Source: Brumimicrobium mesophilum | Lineage (GTDB): Bacteria > Bacteroidota > Bacteroidia > Flavobacteriales_D > Crocinitomicaceae | DNA length: 64,000 nt | NCBI RefSeq assembly: GCF_003025005.1 | Contig: NZ_PVSS01000007.1 | Location: 115,645-179,644, forward strand | Direction: 5' to 3' | The notes under the pieces: model-generated | Told to the model about the DNA's origin: nothing | Database searches by the model: none | The model's input: the letters and a program-made list of their open reading frames with translations, nothing else | Shown: piece by piece, positions 55,371-64,000 of the stretch | Position numbering within the stretch: the first letter of the stretch is position 1 | Layout: every line of letters begins with the position of its first letter | Translations under genes and position numbers: made by a program

Positions 55371-57014
55371 TTAAGTTTGAATATTACCTACATTATAAGG
55401 CTTTTCAGCTGGTTTTAAATTTGCGGCTTCTATTCCTAGAGCAATAATATTTCTTGTTTCCGCCGGATCAATTATAGCATCAACCCAAATTCTTGAAGCT
55501 GCATAATACGGACTAATTTGTTCGTCGTAACGATTTTTAATCGCATCATACATTTCTTTTTCCTTCTCGGCAGTAATTTCTTCACCTCTAGATTTCAAAG
55601 AAGCCATTTCAATTTGCATCAAAGTTTTGGCTGCTGAAGCTCCACTCATTACAGCGAGTTCTGCCGTAGGCCAAGCCAACATCAATCTTGGATCGTAAGC
55701 TTTCCCACACATTGCGTAGTTTCCAGCACCGTAGGAATTTCCCATTACGACAGTAAATTTAGGTACAACAGAATTAGCCATTGCACTCACCATTTTTGCA
55801 CCATCCTTAATGATTCCACCATGTTCACTTTTAGATCCTACCATGAATCCAGAAACGTCTTGTAGAAAAACCAAAGGAATGTTCTTTTGATTACAGTTCA
55901 TAATGAAACGCGCTGCTTTATCAGCAGAATCTGAGTAAATAACTCCACCGAATTGCATTTCACCTTTTCCATTTTTAACCAACAAACGTTGGTTGGCTAC
56001 AATTCCAACACTCCAACCATCGATTCTGGCATAAGCCGTAACGATAGACTGTCCATAATCTTTTTTGTATTCTGTATATTTCGAATCATCGACCATGCAT
56101 TCGATAACATCACGAACGTCATAAGGTTTTGTTCTTTCCTTTGGTATGATTCCATAAATTTCTTTTGGATCTCGTTTCGGTGTTACAGCCTCTTTTTTAT
56201 CAAAACCTGCAGATTGTGGCGCTCCAATTTGACTCATCAATTCACGAATAGTTTCTAAACATTCTTCGTCATTTTCTGATTTATAGTCGCATACTCCAGA
56301 AATTTCAGTGTGTGTTGTTGCCCCACCTAATGTTTCATTGTCTATTGATTCTCCAATCGCGGCTTTTACTAAATAAGATCCTGCCAAGAAAATAGTACCT
56401 GTTTTGTTCACTATCAAACTTTCGTCAGACATGATTGGTAAATAAGCTCCACCAGCAACACAACTTCCCATAACGGCAGCGATTTGTGTAATTCCCATTG
56501 AGCTCATCACGGCGTTATTTCTAAAAATACGTCCAAAATGTTCTTTATCTGGGAAAATTTCGTCTTGCATTGGAAGGTAAACCCCGGCAGAATCAACTAA
56601 ATAAATAATTGGAAGATTGTTTTCCATTGCAATTTCTTGCGCTCTCAAATTTTTCTTTCCTGTAATTGGAAACCAAGCACCAGCTTTTACTGTTGCATCA
56701 TTGGCTACAACGATACATTGTTTTCCAGAAACATAACCAATTTTTATTACCACTCCACCAGCAGGACAACCGCCATGTTCTTCGTACATTCCTTTTCCAG
56801 CAAACGCTGCAACTTCAAAACTGTATGAATCTTTGTCAAGCAATAAATCAATTCGTTCGCGTGCAGTTAATTTTCCTTTACTGTGGTGTTTCTCTATTCT
56901 TTTTTTTCCACCACCTTCGTAAACCTTTGCCAGCTCACGTTCTAGTTGTGAAATTTTGAGACGCATTGCATCTTCGTTTTTATTAAAATCTAGTTCTTTT
57001 TTTGAAATCGCCAT
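55371..57014 (-). CDS. Acyl-CoA carboxylase beta (carboxyltransferase) subunit
   Basis: 547 residues of the biotin-dependent carboxyltransferase family: KGKLTARERIDLLLD, GAWFPITGKKNLRAQEIAMENNLPIIYLVDSAGVYLP (oxyanion region), FPDKEHFGRIFRNNAVMS, and in the C half LVFLQDVSGFMVGSKSEHGGI and MGNSYGAGNYAMCGKAYDPR. The length and FPD..HFGRIF motif favour methylcrotonyl-CoA carboxylase beta over propionyl-CoA, but the alpha/biotin subunit is not adjacent, so the substrate stays open. First gene of its operon. Confidence 0.9.
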   Translation of the reverse strand: MAISKKELDFNKNEDAMRLKISQLERELAKVYEGGGKKRIEKHHSKGKLTARERIDLLLDKDSYSFEVAAFAGKGMYEEHGGCPAGGVVIKIGYVSGKQCIVVANDATVKAGAWFPITGKKNLRAQEIAMENNLPIIYLVDSAGVYLPMQDEIFPDKEHFGRIFRNNAVMSSMGITQIAAVMGSCVAGGAYLPIMSDESLIVNKTGTIFLAGSYLVKAAIGESIDNETLGGATTHTEISGVCDYKSENDEECLETIRELMSQIGAPQSAGFDKKEAVTPKRDPKEIYGIIPKERTKPYDVRDVIECMVDDSKYTEYKKDYGQSIVTAYARIDGWSVGIVANQRLLVKNGKGEMQFGGVIYSDSADKAARFIMNCNQKNIPLVFLQDVSGFMVGSKSEHGGIIKDGAKMVSAMANSVVPKFTVVMGNSYGAGNYAMCGKAYDPRLMLAWPTAELAVMSGASAAKTLMQIEMASLKSRGEEITAEKEKEMYDAIKNRYDEQISPYYAASRIWVDAIIDPAETRNIIALGIEAANLKPAEKPYNVGNIQT

Positions 57015-57070
57015 AATTTGAAATTATTGTGCGTTAAAAATAATCGAATTAGCTGATTTAGCTGAATTTT

Positions 57071-57194
57071 TGATGAGAAAATTCAATTTCGTGCCTATAA
57101 TTATATTAATAGGAATTGTCAAATTTGGAATTAAATGTAGACTAAAAAAATATTGTATGACCACTAGATGGAATCTCGCGGCAGCTTACAATTT
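57071..57194 (+). repeat. 124-bp direct repeat, copy 1
   Basis: Begins TGATGAGAAAATTCAATTTC and ends CGGCAGCTTACAATTTTT. About nine tenths identical to copy 2 at 57426-57549. The two copies flank a pair of long hairpins, as in a small composite or duplicated intergenic element. Confidence 0.85.
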
Positions 57195-57292
57195 TTTTTT
57201 AGTCACTGGTAACTACCTAACAAGTCCAATTAAAAAAAGAGATCCCTCGTCGCTCTGCTCTGTCGGGATGACTAGTAGTTAGTTTTTCAAGT

Positions 57293-57337
57293 CGGCAAAA
57301 ATGTTCTTCAAGCTCGGCTTGATGAACATTTTTGCCG
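57293..57337. repeat. 20-bp-stem hairpin
   Basis: CGGCAAAAATGTTCTTCAAG pairs with CTTGATGAACATTTTTGCCG with one mismatch, loop CTCGG. It is preceded by GATCCCTCGTCGCTCTGCTC, a word pattern of dispersed Bacteroidota intergenic repeats. Confidence 0.8.
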
Positions 57338-57359
57338 AAAATCTACCGTACAGGCTGTC

Positions 57360-57407
57360 ATTCCTCGGTATTTTAATTCTTACCAAAGAATTAAAATGCC
57401 GAGGAAT
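57360..57407. repeat. 22-bp-stem hairpin
   Basis: The left arm at 57360-57381 and right arm at 57386-57407 pair completely apart from one G-T, with loop ACCA. The arms begin ATTCCTCGG and end CCGAGGAAT. It is 22 bp after the previous hairpin. Confidence 0.85.
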
Positions 57408-57425
57408 CTCTTTTGAAGATTATTT

Positions 57426-57549
57426 GAAGAGAAAATTCAATTTCGTGCCGATAATTATAGGAATAGGAATTGTCAAATTTATAATTAATTGTAGACTAAA
57501 AAATATTGTATGACCACGAGATGGAGCCTCGCGATAGCTTACAATTTTT
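57426..57549 (+). repeat. 124-bp direct repeat, copy 2
   Basis: Second copy of the 57071-57194 unit, same orientation, 355 bp later. Differences are scattered substitutions and a one-base indel in the A run. The DUF4268 stop codon is 39 bp further on. Confidence 0.85.
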
Positions 57550-57588
57550 ATAAAATTCTTAATTCTTAATTATTCCATTCGTAATTGT

Positions 57589-58053
57589 CTATCTAACAAG
57601 TCCTATCAAAACTTCGTCGTAGGTAGTATAGAATCGATCAAAGCCAACAAGTAATGGGATGAAAAAGCCAAATATCTTATCTTGATCTTCTTTTACATAC
57701 ATGTTTACATCTTCCAAAGTCCAAGAAATTCTAGAGATGGTTTGACCTGCGCTATTGTATGCTGTTTCCTCCCAAAGTCCTGATGAATTCATTTCTTCCT
57801 CCATCACTTTTTTGAGTTCCGTCATTTGTTCCCAAATTATTGCACGAACTCCATCGTCTTTTGCTTGCACGTCGATGGAAAATCTAGCGATTTCGGTGTC
57901 AGTGTGTAATCTAACGTATAATTGTTTGAGATGAGTAGGGTAGTTTACCCAGTTCACTTTTTTCCCGTTTGCACCTTTATTTACTCCAGCTTGTTCTTTG
58001 AATCTTGTCCAAAATGCTGCGTTTACTGTTTTTTGTTCTTCTTTTGTAAACAT
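57589..58053 (-). CDS. DUF4268 family protein
   Basis: 154 residues: KTVNAAFWTRFKEQ, GKKVNWVNYPTHLKQLYVRL, ARFSIDVQAKDDGVRAIIWEQM, and SRISWTLEDVNMYVKEDQDKIFGFF are characteristic of DUF4268, a fold sometimes linked to nucleases and restriction systems. No such partners are nearby. It starts 2 bases after the IF2N-like gene, so they are co-transcribed. Confidence 0.85.
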   Translation of the reverse strand: MFTKEEQKTVNAAFWTRFKEQAGVNKGANGKKVNWVNYPTHLKQLYVRLHTDTEIARFSIDVQAKDDGVRAIIWEQMTELKKVMEEEMNSSGLWEETAYNSAGQTISRISWTLEDVNMYVKEDQDKIFGFFIPLLVGFDRFYTTYDEVLIGLVR

Positions 58054-58055
58054 AT

Positions 58056-59033
58056 TTAGTTGTTAAGCCAATAAATAAACTTTCCCCAAAGTGTGGTAGG
58101 AGCTTCTTTTTTCTGAACAGTTTTTTTCGGTTCAGATTTAGCAGTTCCTTTAGCAGTTGGTTTCGTTTTTGATTTCTTCGGTGCTTTTTTAGATGCACGT
58201 TCTTCCATCATTCGTTGGTAATTGGCTTTCTTTTTTTCTTTCTCTTTTTCCTTCTGTTTTTTCAGTTCGTCACGGTACTCTTTTTGAGCTAAGTTACGTT
58301 CTTCTTCATAAGTAAGAGACTTTCTGTTTTTATTTCCTTGTGGTTTTTTTACCTTTTTCTTAACCGGCTTTTTTTCTTGTTCAACTGGTTTTTCTTCTTT
58401 GACAGGAGTTTCTATTGCCGTTTTCTCTTCAGTAGACTCTGCTTTATCAACCTCTTCGACCTTCTTTTCCTGTGAAGAATCATGCTCAACTTCAGTGTTT
58501 TCTGATTCCGGCAGAACTGAGTCTTTAGCTTCAGTGTCCTCCTCAGTTTTTGATTCTTCAGTTTTTTTACCAGGTAAATCAATTTTACCAACAACTTTTA
58601 ATCCTCGAACTTCAACTTTTGGAATTTTGATTACGCCATCCTCAATATTCAGTTCTGGAGTTTCTTCATTAACGTTGGAAGTTTCTGTTTCCAATGATTT
58701 TTCAGGTTCCTTTAAATTCTCATCATCTTTAATTTCTTCATTTGTGTCCTCAAGTTCAGACCCTTCAGTGAATTCTTTAGTTTGAATTCTTTCCGACTTT
58801 TCTGATTGAATTTCAGTGTTCTGAGCTGTGTATGAAGTGGTTTTAGCGTGAGTTTCTTCTTCAGTTTTCAATTCTTCCTTCACACTAAAATTTTCTATGA
58901 TGTCATTTACATAAGCATCAGGAATTTTAGTGTTAGGAGCATGAACGATTTGATCTTCAAATTTTTGATCAACAAAAGCAACAACTTCAGAAGTTTTTAC
59001 TTTTAATTTTCTAGCTATTTGAGCGAGTCTCAT
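58056..59033 (-). CDS. IF2N-like domain protein with long low-complexity tail
   Basis: 325 residues. Residues 1-50 (MRLAQIARKLKVKTSEVVAFV) match the N-terminal helical domain of translation factor IF-2. Residues about 55-230 are acidic Glu/Thr/Ser/Lys-rich and disordered apart from a short conserved-looking patch (VIKIPKVEVRGLKVVGKIDLPGKK). The rest is highly basic (KKKVKKPQGNKNRK, KEKEKEKKKANYQ) and ends in a hydrophobic TLWGKFIYWLNN. It resembles a free IF-2 N-terminal region; an RNA- or ribosome-related role is inference. Upstream of DUF4268 in one unit. Confidence 0.8.
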   Translation of the reverse strand: MRLAQIARKLKVKTSEVVAFVDQKFEDQIVHAPNTKIPDAYVNDIIENFSVKEELKTEEETHAKTTSYTAQNTEIQSEKSERIQTKEFTEGSELEDTNEEIKDDENLKEPEKSLETETSNVNEETPELNIEDGVIKIPKVEVRGLKVVGKIDLPGKKTEESKTEEDTEAKDSVLPESENTEVEHDSSQEKKVEEVDKAESTEEKTAIETPVKEEKPVEQEKKPVKKKVKKPQGNKNRKSLTYEEERNLAQKEYRDELKKQKEKEKEKKKANYQRMMEERASKKAPKKSKTKPTAKGTAKSEPKKTVQKKEAPTTLWGKFIYWLNN

Positions 59034-59197
59034 AATTGAATAATTTTTGTTAAAGATACATTTTATACCAACTTTATTATCGAATGTTCAACAGAATTCT
59101 TTAGAAAAAGGTATTTAAAATCAAATATAATAATTACAGTATAGAGTTTACCGATAAAAATCGGCACAGGTTGAGTTGGTAGTATTGAGTCTAACAT

Positions 59198-59767
59198 CTA
59201 TAAACTAATATCCCTATCATACTTGCTCTTAAAATACCAGCGGTAAAGTAAAATTAAAACAGACTGCTTAATATATGGCGCTCGAATCTCTTCATCAGTT
59301 AGTTCATGTTTGTACAAGTCAAAGAAATAGTGAATTGAAATATCTTCTTCCTTTTCAATTTCAGCATTTATTTTTCTCGCGACATTGAAATAATTTGTTT
59401 TCGTAATTTGAAGAGAATCTATAGCGAATAGAGATTCAGCACATCCAATTATATTCGAAGGATTTTTATAAAGTGCCGTATTGTTAAAATCTTCTTTCTT
59501 TAATGGAGGTTTGAAATAATCATTGACTGCCAAACTATCAAATAGTACTTTATAAGCAGCACCAGTTGTATCAGAAATATGACCTTCCCTTAATAGTAAA
59601 AGCTCAAATTCATTTAAAAGCGGAGTTATTTCAACATCATAATTGAGGTAATAATCTTCGAAACAAACTTGCAGGTAGGTGTAAGTTTCAAAGTCTTTCA
59701 CTTTTTCTGGTGATTGGCAAGCAGTTAAGATTGAAATTAAGAGAAGAATTGGCAGTAATTTAATCAT
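59198..59767 (-). CDS. Hypothetical lipoprotein
   Basis: 189 residues. Signal peptide with lipobox LTACQS near residue 17. The remainder is mixed helical (FELLLLREGHISDTTGAAYKVLFDSL; IIGCAESLFAIDSLQITKTNYFNVARKINAEI) and resembles small Bacteroidota lipoproteins with a biopolymer-sensing look, but I recognise no named family. Monocistronic. Confidence 0.7.
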   Translation of the reverse strand: MIKLLPILLLISILTACQSPEKVKDFETYTYLQVCFEDYYLNYDVEITPLLNEFELLLLREGHISDTTGAAYKVLFDSLAVNDYFKPPLKKEDFNNTALYKNPSNIIGCAESLFAIDSLQITKTNYFNVARKINAEIEKEEDISIHYFFDLYKHELTDEEIRAPYIKQSVLILLYRWYFKSKYDRDISL

Positions 59768-59933
59768 GAAAGTAATCCAAGTTTAGTACAGGACGAAGGT
59801 AATGAATTTTGAAATAGGGGAGAATAATATCAGTAATAGATTGTTGTTGGTTTAAAGGAAAAGGTTTTAATTTTCCCTTTTTATAAATAAAACGCTATTT
59901 TTAGATAATGTAAACTCTAAAAAACAAACTATA

Positions 59934-61778
59934 TTGAATATTTTCATCAAAATATTATTTTTTTCTTTTGTATTGCTTGGTGCATTTCAAAGTAAGGCCC
60001 AAAACGGCTTTCAAAAGGTGTATGACCACCATGAAATAGACACCTTTTCATTAATCAGTGACATTTACCTACAAGATTCGGTTCCTTACCTCACTTTGGG
60101 ATCTTGAGGTGGAAATCCTTACCGCATCAACTTCCGTTTTGGTAAAGTGAATGCGCAGGGCGATTATGAAAACATTTTGGAATATTATGATGTGGGGCAC
60201 TTGCAACGCAGTATGTACAGTTTTGTGGAACTAGATACAAATTTTCGAGGAAATTTAGTGAATTGCTATAAAGATCTTTCCAATTTTGCAAACAGTTTTC
60301 GCCTCATTGAGTACGACCTCAATGGACAAATCTATTTAGATACGGTGTATAGCGATTTCTGGACAGAAGATAGTTTGATTTTTTCTGATCATTCAAAGTT
60401 ACTTCATTTATCAGATTCAAGTTATTTGTTGAACTTAAATTATACAAATTCAAAAGAATCTAGTCCAACTTTTAATGTCACAGGAACGCTGTTGTTGCGG
60501 ATTGATTTTGATGGGACGATTCGATGGACAAAAGAAATTTACAATGATATAAATCCAGAGAAGATAAAAAGTGGAGCAAGAAACCTTATAGACATGAAGG
60601 ACGGAACTTTTATGCTGCATTATATGGATGTTAAGCATTTTGCGCCCTCGTTAGGGGAAATGAATTGGGCGGTACAAAAGTTTTTACGGATTGACGCAGA
60701 TGGAAACACCATTTCAGAAAAGCAGTTTCAAGACGGGCAATATTGCTATGCAATTAAGGGGTCTTATTTTGATGAGGATACAATTTATTTGAATTATTAT
60801 GACTCCAAATTATTTGGCGACCCTCCCAATAGCGATCGCTTTAAGCATAAGCCTATGCTCGAACGAATAGACGAAAATATGGACACGGTGTGGCGCATGC
60901 AATTATCCAAATTTTGGCATGAAGGTGTGAGTATTTACAACAGTATAAATAAATTTCGTAAAGTAGATGATTCCACTTTTGTTGCTGCGTATAAATACTC
61001 AGAGGTAATTGAATATCTTGAAAGATACTATGTTGCAGTTAGGATTTTGAATTTTTCAACGGATGGAGAGGTGAATTGGTACAGAGATTATCATTATTAT
61101 GAATTAGATTCACTTAATGATCCAGATTACCGCATTGCAGATTTAGAAGTAATGCCTGATGGTGGTTTAATTTTGGGAGGTGAGGTGTTAAATTATCAAC
61201 GTTTCAACGATAACGTTCCTTATCAGTTTGCGTATTTACTGCGCACCAATTGTTTGGGTTATTTAAGTCCACCAAGTGCAGCCTTGAGTTATGAAAACGA
61301 AGGGCGGCAGGTGCATTTTACCAACACAAGCATGAATGCAGGTCGTTATACCTATTATTTCGGAGATGGAGATTCACTGCACACCACAGAGCATGTAGAT
61401 TCTGTTTTGCATACTTATGAAAATAATGGAAGTTATACGGTTACGCTCATAGCGCATGGATGCAATGGCGTGGCAGACACCCTAAGTTTTAATCTTGCCG
61501 TAAAACAATAAAACACCTATGGCAACATTGGAGATAACTATTTTAATCTTTATCCTAATCCTGTGGATCAAGGTGGCTTAATCACTATTGAGACAGGAAA
61601 CATTGATAGAGGAGAATTGAGGTTTTATGACATGCTGGGTAAATTTCTAAAATCAGTTCCGCTACCACAGAAGAAGAGCATTTATTTTATTCAACATAAT
61701 TTTGCTTCAGGAACTTATTCTGTTCAACTTTTTTAGGAGGGTAAGTTGTTGCAGCGCAAGAAGTTGGTGGTGCGGTGA
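59934..61778 (+). pseudogene. T9SS cargo pseudogene with three in-frame stop codons
   Basis: One continuous frame from TTG at 59934 encodes a signal peptide (KILFFSFVLLGAFQSKAQ), a beta-propeller-like body (LLRIDFDGTIRWTKEI; MPDGGLILGGEV), a PKD-like domain (ASMN..RYTYYFGDGDS...HTYENNGSYTVTLIAHGCNG) and a sorting domain (YFNLYPNPVDQGG ... FASGTYSVQLF ... GKLLQRKKLVVR). It is broken by TGA at 60105, TAA at 61509 and TAG at 61734, with no frameshift. All three could come from C-to-T changes (CGA, CAA, CAG). The longest intact piece is 60147-61511. The ATG also seems lost (ATA TTG AAT). Recent decay is likely. Confidence 0.85.
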
Positions 61779-61950
61779 TTTAGCTTAACTTCAAGAGAGA
61801 TTACTTAACTTTTCAGTTCGCTTGAAACATCTGAAATAGTTTAAAAACTAACTTCTATTTCTCTTAATGTCTAATTATTATTCTTTTTAAAGTTTTTTTC
61901 ATAAGTTTGATGAAACAAGTCCAATTTAAAAAATACCTGCATATTTTAAC

Positions 61951-64000
61951 ATGGGGAAATTATCACTACTATTCATTTTGCTGTTGAGTATCACTTATAC
62001 TCATGCGCAAGAGATTTGTGATAATGGAATTGATGATACAGGTAATGGACTAATTGACCTTAATGATCCAGAGTGTGATTGTGCAGGACTAGGTCTTCCT
62101 CAAAACATTCCGAATTTAATACCAAATCCATCTTTCGAAGATTACAGTGCATGTCCCACAAATGATTCACAAATGCATTTAGTAGATGATTGGGTTGATG
62201 CTTCTTGGAGTGATTCTGAATACTTTAATTGTGGATTCATTAATCCAGTTGTCAATGCAGCTAATATTTCGGCTCCACACGGAACTGCTTTTGTCGGTTC
62301 AAGAATTAAAATTCAATGGAAGGAATATCTTGCTGTTTGTCTAAATAGTCCATTGCTTGCAGGTGAAACATATAAACTTGCTTTTTATGTTGCATCACTT
62401 AGTCTCAGTATTCCTGATCCATCATGGCCTAACTGTGGAACTAGTTATGGTGCAATTGATCTCACTATATATGGCGCGAGCAATTGTGGAACTCTTCCAT
62501 TGCAAACAAATGATGTGTGTCCAATATGGGCAAGCAGTGCATGGAATATAATAGGAGTCAAAACATATTTACCTAATCCAAATTGGGAGATTCTTACGAT
62601 AGAAATTACTCCAACTGTTGATATTAATGAGATAATTATAGGTTCTCCTTGTATATTGCCACCGGAGTACCATTTTTTACAGTGCTTAGATCCCTATTTT
62701 TTATTTGACAATTTTATTCTCGCTCCCAAAGATTCTTTTAATTCACTTGAAATTAGTGAACAGGGGTATCTCTGTACAGATGATTTGGTTTTAAATGTAA
62801 CTTCTGATTCTTTAGGGGGCGATTGGCAATGGTACTACGACGGTGTTGCAATTCTTGGTGAGACAAATGCAACTTTTGATGTTTCAAACAATAGTTATGG
62901 ATATGGGAATTATTCAGTGCGATATAATTTGGGTGGAAATTGTGAAATTGAAAATTTCAATGTGAATGCCCCTCAAATTCCTGTTGCTAATTTTGAATAT
63001 CTGGATGTGTGCTTGGGTGAAGAAATCGACTTTTTGGATTCTTCAGTAATTGATACCTCTGGAGGAGACTTTATTAATTCATGGGAATGGGATTTTGGAA
63101 ATGGAGCGACTTCCAATGTTCAAAATCCAATCTTTGATTACACGGCAACAGGTGATTATTTTGTTAAGTTAAAAGTGGTTGGAAGTAACGCTTGTGAAGA
63201 CTCGATTTCAAAAACAATTACTGTTCATTCAAAACCCATTGCGAATTTTGAAGTTGATACAGTATGTAATGAAGACCCAAGTAATTTTGTAAATCTCAGC
63301 CTTGAAAATGGAGGTGCTTCGATCAATAATTGGAGTTGGGACTTTGATGATGGTAATTTAGCCAATGTAGAAAATCCTTCGCACGATTATGTAAATGATA
63401 GCATATATTCGGTTCGATTAATTGTTGAAAATAATATGGGTTGTAGAGACACATTGATAAAAGATGTAACGGTTTGGCCAATTCCCGAAGTTGATTTTTT
63501 ATCTCCGAATGTGTGTTTGGAGAATGAAACAGATTTCACAGATTTATCATCAATTTCAAATACAGTTCCCAATAATTCATTGCTCGAATGGGAATGGGAT
63601 TTTGGAGAAGGAACTTCAAGCAATTTGCAGAATCCAATTCATGAATATTCAAATGATGGAACATTTAACGTCAATCTGAAAGTAACTTCAAACAATGGCT
63701 GTAAAAATGAAATAAGTAAATCTGTAATTGTTCATCCTTTACCTGAAGTGAGTTTTGTGGGGAATGAATTAGAAGGTTGTTCTCCGATTTGTCCTGAAAT
63801 TAATTCCACAACAATTATTAATTCTCCTTCGACTATTTCTAATTTAGAATGGACACTATCTGATGGGAATATTTACAATGGGAATGTTCTTTCAGAGTGT
63901 TTTGAAAGTTCAATTGATGATTCAAGGTTTTATGATATTACTTTAACAGCGACTTCAAACGAAGGTTGTATTTCAGAGCATACAGAAAATAATTACATTG
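61951..64000 (+). CDS. PKD-repeat surface protein, probable T9SS cargo (3' end outside window)
   Basis: Open from ATG at 61951 past the window end (683 codons seen). Signal peptide (LSLLFILLLSITYTHAQ), then EICDNGIDDTGNGLIDLNDPEC, an N-terminal motif found on gliding-motility-associated proteins. Residues about 40-260 are a lectin-like or jelly-roll domain. At least three PKD domains follow (WEWDFGNGATSNVQNP, WSWDFDDGNLANVENP, WEWDFGEGTSSNLQNP). Relatives end in a type B T9SS sorting domain, which would lie outside the window. Probable large cell-surface or secreted adhesin. Confidence 0.88.
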   Translation, partial: MGKLSLLFILLLSITYTHAQEICDNGIDDTGNGLIDLNDPECDCAGLGLPQNIPNLIPNPSFEDYSACPTNDSQMHLVDDWVDASWSDSEYFNCGFINPVVNAANISAPHGTAFVGSRIKIQWKEYLAVCLNSPLLAGETYKLAFYVASLSLSIPDPSWPNCGTSYGAIDLTIYGASNCGTLPLQTNDVCPIWASSAWNIIGVKTYLPNPNWEILTIEITPTVDINEIIIGSPCILPPEYHFLQCLDPYFLFDNFILAPKDSFNSLEISEQGYLCTDDLVLNVTSDSLGGDWQWYYDGVAILGETNATFDVSNNSYGYGNYSVRYNLGGNCEIENFNVNAPQIPVANFEYLDVCLGEEIDFLDSSVIDTSGGDFINSWEWDFGNGATSNVQNPIFDYTATGDYFVKLKVVGSNACEDSISKTITVHSKPIANFEVDTVCNEDPSNFVNLSLENGGASINNWSWDFDDGNLANVENPSHDYVNDSIYSVRLIVENNMGCRDTLIKDVTVWPIPEVDFLSPNVCLENETDFTDLSSISNTVPNNSLLEWEWDFGEGTSSNLQNPIHEYSNDGTFNVNLKVTSNNGCKNEISKSVIVHPLPEVSFVGNELEGCSPICPEINSTTIINSPSTISNLEWTLSDGNIYNGNVLSECFESSIDDSRFYDITLTATSNEGCISEHTENNYI

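Noticed and set aside
60105..60107. In-frame TGA as a possible selenocysteine codon
   Set aside because: No SECIS-like hairpin is seen directly after it, the protein is a secreted beta-rich cargo rather than a redox enzyme, and two other stops of different type follow in the same frame.

Overview
The window is AT-rich chromosomal DNA (roughly one third G+C by eye) from a member of the Bacteroidota, most likely Flavobacteriales. The reasons are: several secreted proteins with type IX secretion (T9SS) C-terminal sorting domains and PKD repeats; many Bacteroidota-typical families (DUF4924, SiaC-like DUF1987, DUF4268, DUF2279); promoters of the Bacteroidota form TTG-N19..21-TAnnTTTG upstream of at least five genes; few Shine-Dalgarno sequences; and intergenic hairpin repeats common in flavobacterial genomes. 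I see no phage, plasmid, transposase, integrase, CRISPR array or rRNA. Only one tRNA (Arg, anticodon ACG) is visible.

Layout. 1-4.2 kb: the end of an RCC1-repeat T9SS cargo gene, an aspartate/glutamate racemase, a transglutaminase-like protein next to an SRAP protein, and a small membrane protein. 4.3-10.05 kb: a complete seven-gene mrpABCDEFG Na+/H+ antiporter operon on the minus strand with overlapping junctions. 10.3-20.9 kb: a membrane-anchored MutS-like ATPase, a retropepsin/PDZ lipoprotein, tsaC plus a DEAD-box helicase, a hotdog thioesterase, a PaaY-like hexapeptide protein, and the operon tag - outer-membrane barrel - BadF/BcrAD-type kinase. 20.9-24.6 kb: DUF1853, an OmpH/Skp-like lipoprotein operon with DUF4924, and a seven-copy 118-bp tandem repeat ending near tRNA-Arg. 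24.9-33.5 kb: clpS, a DMT transporter with ribD, two SpoU methyltransferases, mutS, and upp with a membrane protein and a YjjG-type HAD phosphatase. 33.7-38.1 kb: an ABC exporter, a signal-less periplasmic-binding-fold protein, and menD.

38.1-45 kb is repeat-rich: a structured intergenic element, a five-copy 309-bp tandem array built of short palindromes, a large T9SS cargo gene, a rhomboid protease, a small cysteine-rich HMA-like protein, then diverged and inverted relatives of the same repeats. 45-59.8 kb is housekeeping: fabF, DUF2279, a membrane-YceI fusion, rpsA, and an operon of carboxyltransferase - ElaA-type GNAT - M13 peptidase - miaA. It also holds a hairpin/direct-repeat cluster and an IF2N-like low-complexity protein with DUF4268. 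59.9-64 kb: a T9SS cargo pseudogene with three in-frame stop codons, one of each type, and the start of a PKD-repeat surface protein that runs off the window.

The best leads for something undescribed are non-coding. The 118-bp tandem repeat has a hairpin that covaries between copies. The 309-bp palindrome array has dispersed relatives. The 57-kb locus has two long hairpins between 124-bp direct repeats. I found no clear defence system or biosynthetic cluster.
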